Shown: positions 6,452-10,496 of the stretch, in pieces
Layout: each line of letters opens with the position of its first letter
How positions within the stretch are numbered: position 1 is the stretch's first letter
From: Betaproteobacteria bacterium
Lineage (GTDB): Bacteria > Pseudomonadota > Gammaproteobacteria > Burkholderiales > SG8-39
Direction of reading: 5' to 3'
Assembly (NCBI GenBank): GCA_029865405.1
Contig: JAOUGZ010000061.1
Span: 1 to 10,496, forward strand
DNA: 10,496 bases
Notes under the pieces: generated by a model
The model's input: only the letters and a program-made list of their open reading frames with translations
What the model was told of the DNA's origin: nothing
The model's database searches: none
Made by a program: the position numbers and the translations under genes

Positions 6452-6452
6452 C
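6441..6452. promoter_or_regulatory. Palindromic -10 region, possible bidirectional promoter
   Basis: GATGATATCATC is a perfect 12-bp palindrome, so TATCAT can be read as a -10 on both strands (6446-6451 plus; 6447-6442 minus). On the minus strand it would start transcripts near 6435, giving yceF a leader of about 23 nt, but no good minus-strand -35 is present at the right distance. Symmetric -10 elements are known to support divergent transcription in bacteria. Applying that here is inference. Confidence 0.5.
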
Positions 6453-6461
6453 CGCCCCGTC

Positions 6462-6971
6462 ATGCCGCTGCCGCCGCGGTTTCCCATCATCGACGGCTTC
6501 GAATTCGCAGGCGCCGGTGCTGCACTGCGCGGCGCCTGGCCGGCGGGGGCGTTTCCGCGGCTGCGCGCGCTGCTGCATGAGGATGCCGGCTCGGTTGAGT
6601 ACGAGTTGCGCGGCGCGCGTGATGCACTCGGCCGCTACAGTCTCGAGCTGCGCGTAACCGCCGGCCTGCGCATGACCTGCCGGCGCTGCCTCGAGGCGGT
6701 GGATGTGAAATTGCACGAAGACGTCACGCTGTGGCTGGCGCGCGCGCAGAGCGAAATCGACATGCAGCCGCTCACTGCGGAAGGACCGGACGGGATCGTC
6801 GCCGCAAAGGACATGGCGGTGCGCGATCTGGTGGAAGACCAGTTGCTGCTGGCGCTGCCCTACGCGCCGCGGCACGAGAATTGTCCGGCGCAAAGCGCGA
6901 CCGCGCCGGTGGAGCGGCAGAGGCCGTTTGCAGGACTGCGCGGCATGCTGCGCGGCAGGAATCGACATTGA
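6462..6971 (+). CDS. yceD: YceD family protein (DUF177), 23S rRNA accumulation
   Basis: This 169-residue DUF177/YceD protein belongs to a family linked to accumulation of 23S rRNA in bacteria and plastids and almost always encoded just before rpmF. A Cys pair sits in M-T-C73-R-R-C76-L-E, the hallmark of the family, and the conserved acidic [10 protein letters not shown] segment is at about 124-133. A third Cys is at 141. The C-terminus is basic ([10 protein letters not shown]). ATG 6462 is the only possible normal start: an in-frame TGA lies at 6423-6425, there is no start codon between, and the next Met is at codon 71, beyond conserved sequence. There is no SD, and the promoter ends just upstream, so the message is probably leaderless. 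Confidence 0.92.
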   Translation: MPLPPRFPIIDGFEFAGAGAALRGAWPAGAFPRLRALLHEDAGSVEYELRGARDALGRYSLELRVTAGLRMTCRRCLEAVDVKLHEDVTLWLARAQSEIDMQPLTAEGPDGIVAAKDMAVRDLVEDQLLLALPYAPRHENCPAQSATAPVERQRPFAGLRGMLRGRNRH

Positions 6972-6977
6972 GAGGAG
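6972..6977 (+). promoter_or_regulatory. Strong ribosome binding site of rpmF
   Basis: GAGGAG lies seven bases before the ATG of rpmF, directly after the yceD stop codon. It is the best Shine-Dalgarno in the operon and contrasts with the absence of one in front of yceD, fitting the high demand for L32. Confidence 0.8.
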
Positions 6978-6984
6978 TCTGAAC

Positions 6985-7164
6985 ATGGCTGTGCAACAGA
7001 ACAAGAAATCCCCATCGCGCCGCGGCATGCATCGCGCCCACGATTTCCTCGGCAAGCCGCCCCTGGCGGTGGAGCCGACGACGGGCGAGGTGCACCTGCG
7101 CCATCACGTCAGCCCGAGCGGCTACTATCGCGGCAAGAAGGTCGTCAAGTCGAAGGACGAGTAA
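6985..7164 (+). CDS. rpmF: 50S ribosomal protein L32
   Basis: This 59-residue, strongly basic bL32 begins [20 protein letters not shown], very close to E. coli L32, with the conserved [16 protein letters not shown] near the C-terminus. It has no cysteine pairs, so it is the zinc-independent (C-) form. The start at 6985 is fixed by the GAGGAG site. An in-frame extension back to 6928 overlaps yceD and is not used. It lies 13 bases after yceD, the conserved arrangement in Proteobacteria. Confidence 0.98.
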   Translation: MAVQQNKKSPSRRGMHRAHDFLGKPPLAVEPTTGEVHLRHHVSPSGYYRGKKVVKSKDE

Positions 7165-7215
7165 GGTCGAGCGACGCTTCGGTCCCGGGTGAGCGGCGCG
7201 CGCGCCGCAGGCTCG
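7165..7215 (+). promoter_or_regulatory. rpmF-plsX spacer with palindrome at the plsX ribosome site
   Basis: This 51-base spacer holds GCGGCGCGCGCGCCGC (7193-7208), a perfect 16-nt palindrome ending eight bases before the plsX ATG and touching the weak SD-like GCAGG (7207-7211). As RNA it can form a GC-only hairpin that would hinder ribosome access. There is no T-run, so it is not an intrinsic terminator. If plsX instead starts at GTG 7189, this stretch is coding. Confidence 0.4.
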
Positions 7216-8256
7216 ATGGATATCACGGTCGCCATCGACTGCATGGGGGGAGATCACGGACCCCGTGTGACGATCCCCGCCGCGCTGGAATTCCAGCGCC
7301 GGCATGCGGGGGTCGACATCATTCTCGTGGGGCCGCGCGCTGCGCTCGAATCCGAGCTGCGCGCGCAGGGCGTAAGCGCCGGTTCGCGGCTGCGGGTGCA
7401 GCACGCTTCGGAGCAGGTCAGCATGGATGAGCCGCCGGTGCAGGCGCTGCGCTTCAAGAAGGACTCCTCGATGCGCGTCGCCGTCAATCTGGTGAAGAGC
7501 GGCGCGGCGCACGCCTGCGTCAGCGCCGGCAATACCGGCGCGCTGATGGCGATCTCGCGCTTCGTGCTGAAGACGCTGCCCGGCATCGACCGGCCGGCGA
7601 TCGCGACGGTGCTGCCCAACATGCGGGGCGAATGGACCTACGTGCTCGATCTCGGGGCGAACGTCGACTGCACGGCCGAGCAGTTGATGCAGTTCGGGGT
7701 GATGGGCGCCATGCTGGTGGCCGCGGTCGAGCACAAGGAGCGGCCCTCGGTGGGACTGCTCAACATCGGCGTCGAGGACATCAAGGGCAATGAAACGGTG
7801 AAGGTGGCGGCGGACCTGCTGCGCGACAGCGGGCTCAATTTCCACGGCAACGTGGAAGGCGACGACATCTACAAGGGCACCACCGATGTCGTGGTGTGCG
7901 ACGGCTTCGTCGGCAATTCGGTGCTCAAGGCCTCGGAAGGCGTCGCCAACATGATCGTCGGTTTCCTGCGGCAGGAGTTCACCCGCACGCCGTGGCGCAA
8001 GCTGTCCGCGCTGCTCGCCCGGCCCGTGCTGAAAGCGTTGCGTGCGCGCATGGATCCGGGCCGCTACAACGGCGCGAGCCTGCTCGGCCTGCGCGGCATC
8101 GTCATCAAGAGCCACGGCTCCGCCAACGCATTCGCTTTCGGCAAGGCGCTCGAGCGTGCGGTGGAGGAGGTGAGCAACGACGTCATCGAGCGCATCACGC
8201 GGCGCATGGCGCAGCTGCACCCCGTCGCGCCCGCGGCGCGCGCGGCTTCCGAATGA
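7216..8256 (+). CDS. plsX: Phosphate acyltransferase PlsX
   Basis: PlsX converts acyl-ACP and phosphate to acyl-phosphate, the acyl donor for PlsY in phospholipid synthesis. It is a peripheral membrane-associated enzyme. The 346-residue protein shows the family signatures [12 protein letters not shown] (5-16), [50 protein letters not shown] and S-H-G-S-A-N-A. ATG 7216 places M-D-I-T-V just before the signature, as in homologues. GTG 7189 would add nine residues and cannot be excluded, since neither has a strong SD. It follows rpmF, as in E. coli, and overlaps fabH by ATGA. Confidence 0.97.
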   Translation: MDITVAIDCMGGDHGPRVTIPAALEFQRRHAGVDIILVGPRAALESELRAQGVSAGSRLRVQHASEQVSMDEPPVQALRFKKDSSMRVAVNLVKSGAAHACVSAGNTGALMAISRFVLKTLPGIDRPAIATVLPNMRGEWTYVLDLGANVDCTAEQLMQFGVMGAMLVAAVEHKERPSVGLLNIGVEDIKGNETVKVAADLLRDSGLNFHGNVEGDDIYKGTTDVVVCDGFVGNSVLKASEGVANMIVGFLRQEFTRTPWRKLSALLARPVLKALRARMDPGRYNGASLLGLRGIVIKSHGSANAFAFGKALERAVEEVSNDVIERITRRMAQLHPVAPAARAASE

Positions 8257-9212
8257 TCTATTCGCGCATCGTCGGCACCGGCAGCTACCTGCCGCCGCGC
8301 GTGGTGGGCAACGCCGAGTTTGCGGGGCGCCTCGACACCAGCGACCAGTGGATCCGCGAGCGCACCGGCATCGTGCAGCGCCACATCGCAGAGGAATCGC
8401 AGGCCTCCAGCGACCTCGCCCTGGAGGCGAGCCGCGCCGCCCTGCAGGCCGCGAGCCTCGCGCCCGGCGAGATCGACCTCATCATTGTCGCCACGTCTAC
8501 GCCGGATTTCGTCTTCCCGAGCACAGCGTGCCTGCTGCAGGCGAAGCTGGGCGTCCGCAACTGCCCGGCGTTCGATGTGCAGGCGGTGTGCAGCGGGTTC
8601 GTCTACGCGCTCGCGACCGCCGACAGCTTCATCCGTTCCGGCATGAACCGGTGCGCGCTCGTCGTCGGCGCAGAGGTGTTCTCGCGCATCCTCGACTGGA
8701 ACGACCGCGGCACCTGCGTGCTGTTCGGCGACGGCGCCGGGGCAGTGGTGCTGTCGCGCGCCGAGGCGCCGGGCTTGCACGCCTCGGTGCTGCGCGCCGA
8801 CGGCAGCCATGCCGACATCCTTTCCGTCCCCGGCAACGTGTGCGGAGGCCGCATCGTCGGTTCGCCGTACCTGCAGATGCAGGGCGGCCAGGTGTTCAAA
8901 TTCGCGGTCAAGGTGCTCGACGAGGTGGCGCGCGAAACCGTCGCCGCGGCCGGCATGCAGCTCACGGACATCGACTGGCTGATCCCGCACCAGGCCAATG
9001 TGCGCATCCTGGAAGCGACGGCGCGCAAGCTCGGGCTGCCGCCGGAGCGCCTGGTGGTGACGGTGGACCATCATGGCAATACCTCCGCGGCCTCCGTGCC
9101 GCTCGCGCTGGACGAGTTCGTCCGCGCCGGGAAGATCCGCCCCGGGCACCGGGTGATGATGCAGGGCGTGGGCGGCGGCTTCACCTGGGGCGCGACGCTC
9201 GCGACTATGTGA
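8253..9212 (+). CDS. fabH: 3-oxoacyl-ACP synthase III (KAS III, FabH)
   Basis: FabH condenses acetyl-CoA with malonyl-ACP to start type II fatty acid synthesis. The 319-residue protein has the full Cys-His-Asn triad: Cys113 (A-V-C-S-G-F), His246 (I-P-H-Q-A-N) and Asn276 (H-H-G-N-T-S-A-A), equivalent to 112/244/274 of the E. coli enzyme. Also visible are [10 protein letters not shown] near the CoA site and the terminal [10 protein letters not shown] 8253 shares ATGA with the plsX stop, so the two are probably translationally coupled. Length and motifs are normal for a housekeeping copy next to fabD, rather than a secondary-metabolite KAS III. Confidence 0.98.
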   Translation: MIYSRIVGTGSYLPPRVVGNAEFAGRLDTSDQWIRERTGIVQRHIAEESQASSDLALEASRAALQAASLAPGEIDLIIVATSTPDFVFPSTACLLQAKLGVRNCPAFDVQAVCSGFVYALATADSFIRSGMNRCALVVGAEVFSRILDWNDRGTCVLFGDGAGAVVLSRAEAPGLHASVLRADGSHADILSVPGNVCGGRIVGSPYLQMQGGQVFKFAVKVLDEVARETVAAAGMQLTDIDWLIPHQANVRILEATARKLGLPPERLVVTVDHHGNTSAASVPLALDEFVRAGKIRPGHRVMMQGVGGGFTWGATLATM

Positions 9213-9216
9213 CGCC

Positions 9217-10152
9217 ATGAAGCTGGCGATGGTGTTTCCGGGGCAGGGCTCGCAGGCGGTGGGCATGCTGCACGCCTATTCCGGGTTGCCCGGCGTGGAC
9301 GAGGTTCGGCGCCAGGCGCTCGACGTGCTCGGCGCCGATTTCGTCAAGCTGCTCGACGAAGGCCCGCAGGAAGCGCTCAACCAGACGGTCAACACTCAAC
9401 CGTCAATGGTGACCGCCGGCTATGCCGCGTACAGCGCCTGGCGCGCGCTCGGTGGTCCCGCGCCAGCGGTCGTCGCCGGCCACAGCCTCGGCGAGTATAC
9501 GGCCCTGGTCGCGGCAGGGTCGATCGGATTCGCGCAATGCCTGCCGCTGGTGCGCTTCCGCGCGCAGGCGATGCAGGAGGCCGTGCCCGAGGGACGCGGC
9601 GCAATGGCGGCGATCCTCAACCTGGACGACGACGCGGTGCGCGCGGCGTGCGCCGAGGCGGCGCAGGGCGAGGTCGTGGACGCGGTGAACTTCAACGCGC
9701 CGGGGCAGATCGTGATCGCCGGGCACAGGGACGCGGTGACGCGCGCCATGGAGGCATGCAAGGCGAAAGGCGCCAAGCGCGCAATGCTCCTGCCGGTGAG
9801 CGCGCCGTTTCATTCCAGCCTGATGCGCCCGGCGGCTGAGCGGCTGCGGGGCTACCTGGCCGACGTGGCGGTGGCGGCGCCGAAATGCGATCTGGTCAAC
9901 AATGTCGACGTGCGCATCGAGTCGCAACCCGAGGCCATCAAGGACGCGCTGGTGCGCCAGGCGGCGGCGCCGGTGCGCTGGGTTGAAACCGTGCGCAAGA
10001 TGCGCGAGCTGGGCGTGACGCACGTGCTGGAGTGCGGGCCGGGCAGGGTCCTGGCGGGAACGGTGAAGCGCATCGACGGCGAATTGCAGGGCGGCGCGCT
10101 GGCGGACAAGGCGTCGCTGGAACAGGCGCTCGCCAATCTGAAGGGAGCATGA
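9217..10152 (+). CDS. fabD: Malonyl-CoA:ACP transacylase (FabD)
   Basis: FabD moves malonyl from CoA to acyl carrier protein, supplying the extender unit for FabH and the elongating synthases. The 311-residue protein has the G-Q-G-S-Q oxyanion motif (9-13), nucleophile Ser90 in G-H-S-L-G-E-Y, Arg115 for the malonyl carboxylate, and catalytic His199 in S-A-P-F-H-S. These match Ser92, Arg117 and His201 of E. coli with a two-residue offset. ATG 9217 is four bases after the fabH stop. There is no clear SD, so reinitiation by ribosomes finishing fabH is likely. Confidence 0.98.
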   Translation: MKLAMVFPGQGSQAVGMLHAYSGLPGVDEVRRQALDVLGADFVKLLDEGPQEALNQTVNTQPSMVTAGYAAYSAWRALGGPAPAVVAGHSLGEYTALVAAGSIGFAQCLPLVRFRAQAMQEAVPEGRGAMAAILNLDDDAVRAACAEAAQGEVVDAVNFNAPGQIVIAGHRDAVTRAMEACKAKGAKRAMLLPVSAPFHSSLMRPAAERLRGYLADVAVAAPKCDLVNNVDVRIESQPEAIKDALVRQAAAPVRWVETVRKMRELGVTHVLECGPGRVLAGTVKRIDGELQGGALADKASLEQALANLKGA

Positions 10153-10154
10153 CC

Positions 10155-10496
10155 ATGCTGGAAGGCAAGCTTGCTCTGGTGACCGGCGCATCGCGCGGCA
10201 TCGGTCGCGGAATTGCGCTCGAGCTGGCGCGCCAGGGTGCCACGGTCGTGGGTACCGCCACCACGGAGGCGGGCGCCACCGGCATCGCGCAATCGCTCGC
10301 TGAGGCCGGCGCCAAGGGCGCGGGCCGCGTGCTGAACGTGCGCGACGCGGCGCAGGGCGACGCCCTCGTCGCGGACCTGCAGAAGGCGCTGGGCGATGTC
10401 GCGATCCTGGTGAACAATGCCGGCATCACTCGCGACAATCTTGCGTTGCGCATGAAGGATGCCGAGTGGGATGACGTCCTCGACACCAACCTGAAG
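10155..10496 (+). CDS. fabG: 3-oxoacyl-ACP reductase (FabG), 5' part
   Basis: FabG is the NADPH-dependent ketoacyl-ACP reductase of fatty acid elongation. The first 114 codons are present and the frame is cut by the right edge. The Rossmann nucleotide motif T-G-A-S-R-G-I-G is at 10-17 and N-N-A-G-I-T-R-D-N at about 87-95. The catalytic Ser-Tyr-Lys lies beyond the window. ATG 10155 has GGGAG (10143-10147) with a seven-base spacer. The in-frame ATG at 10149 overlaps the fabD stop as ATGA but leaves only one base after the SD, so it is less likely. By synteny, acpP and fabF should follow. Confidence 0.96.
   Translation, partial: MLEGKLALVTGASRGIGRGIALELARQGATVVGTATTEAGATGIAQSLAEAGAKGAGRVLNVRDAAQGDALVADLQKALGDVAILVNNAGITRDNLALRMKDAEWDDVLDTNLK

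Noticed and set aside
6772..8220. A 482-codon minus-strand frame opposite yceD, rpmF and plsX
   Set aside because: It covers three certain genes, shows His/Arg/Ala-rich shadow composition, and has no convincing start or SD.
7896..9212. An upstream extension of fabH to 438 codons
   Set aside because: The extra N-terminal part is out-of-frame plsX sequence with shadow composition. The ATG at 8253 gives the standard FabH length and N-terminus.
1..10496. Search for mobile elements, CRISPR, tRNA, toxin-antitoxin or defence genes
   Set aside because: Almost all bases are accounted for by conserved housekeeping genes. I saw no terminal inverted repeats, spaced repeats, transposase motifs or RNA gene folds.

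Overview
The window is a piece of chromosome from a GC-rich betaproteobacterium (Burkholderiales, Rhodocyclales or Nitrosomonadales level). Three things suggest this: the third-codon GC bias, the gene order, and the presence between rluC and the Maf gene of a block (HAD phosphatase, Rieske protein, short SppA, RsmI-like methylase) that the enterobacterial version of this locus lacks. It is a compact housekeeping region. I see no insertion sequence, prophage, CRISPR array, tRNA or rRNA, and no base-composition break that would suggest recent transfer.

Layout, left to right. (1) Positions 1-2027, minus strand: RNase E (rne), running off the left edge inside its arginine-rich tail. (2) Positions 2028-2294: a 267-base divergent intergenic region with a likely long rne leader. 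Its Shine-Dalgarno lies inside a perfect 18-nt palindrome. (3) Positions 2295-5139, plus strand: rluC, a HAD phosphatase, a small Rieske [2Fe-2S] protein and an S49 (SppA-type) peptidase, each overlapping the next. (4) Positions 5136-6412, minus strand: a Maf/YceF m7GTP pyrophosphatase followed by an RsmI-like tetrapyrrole-methylase-family protein, coupled by a GTGA overlap. This pair meets sppA tail to tail, with both stop codons inside one CTAG. (5) Positions 6413-6461: a 49-base divergent promoter region with a near-consensus sigma70 promoter whose -10 sits in a 12-bp palindrome. (6) Positions 6462-10496, plus strand: yceD, rpmF, plsX, fabH, fabD and the start of fabG, which is cut by the right edge.

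How the genes fit together. The right half is the classical ribosome/lipid operon: a 23S rRNA accumulation protein, ribosomal protein L32, acyl-phosphate synthesis for phospholipids (PlsX), and fatty acid initiation (FabH, FabD) and elongation (FabG). The left half is RNA metabolism: RNase E for mRNA decay and rRNA processing, RluC for 23S pseudouridines, and an RsmI-like methylase. The Maf protein removes modified nucleotides.

I did not find a clearly new system. The items most worth following are regulatory: an SD-sequestering hairpin on rne, a probable leaderless start for yceD from a symmetric promoter, and the poorly characterised Rieske and RsmI-like genes inserted in an otherwise conserved locus.
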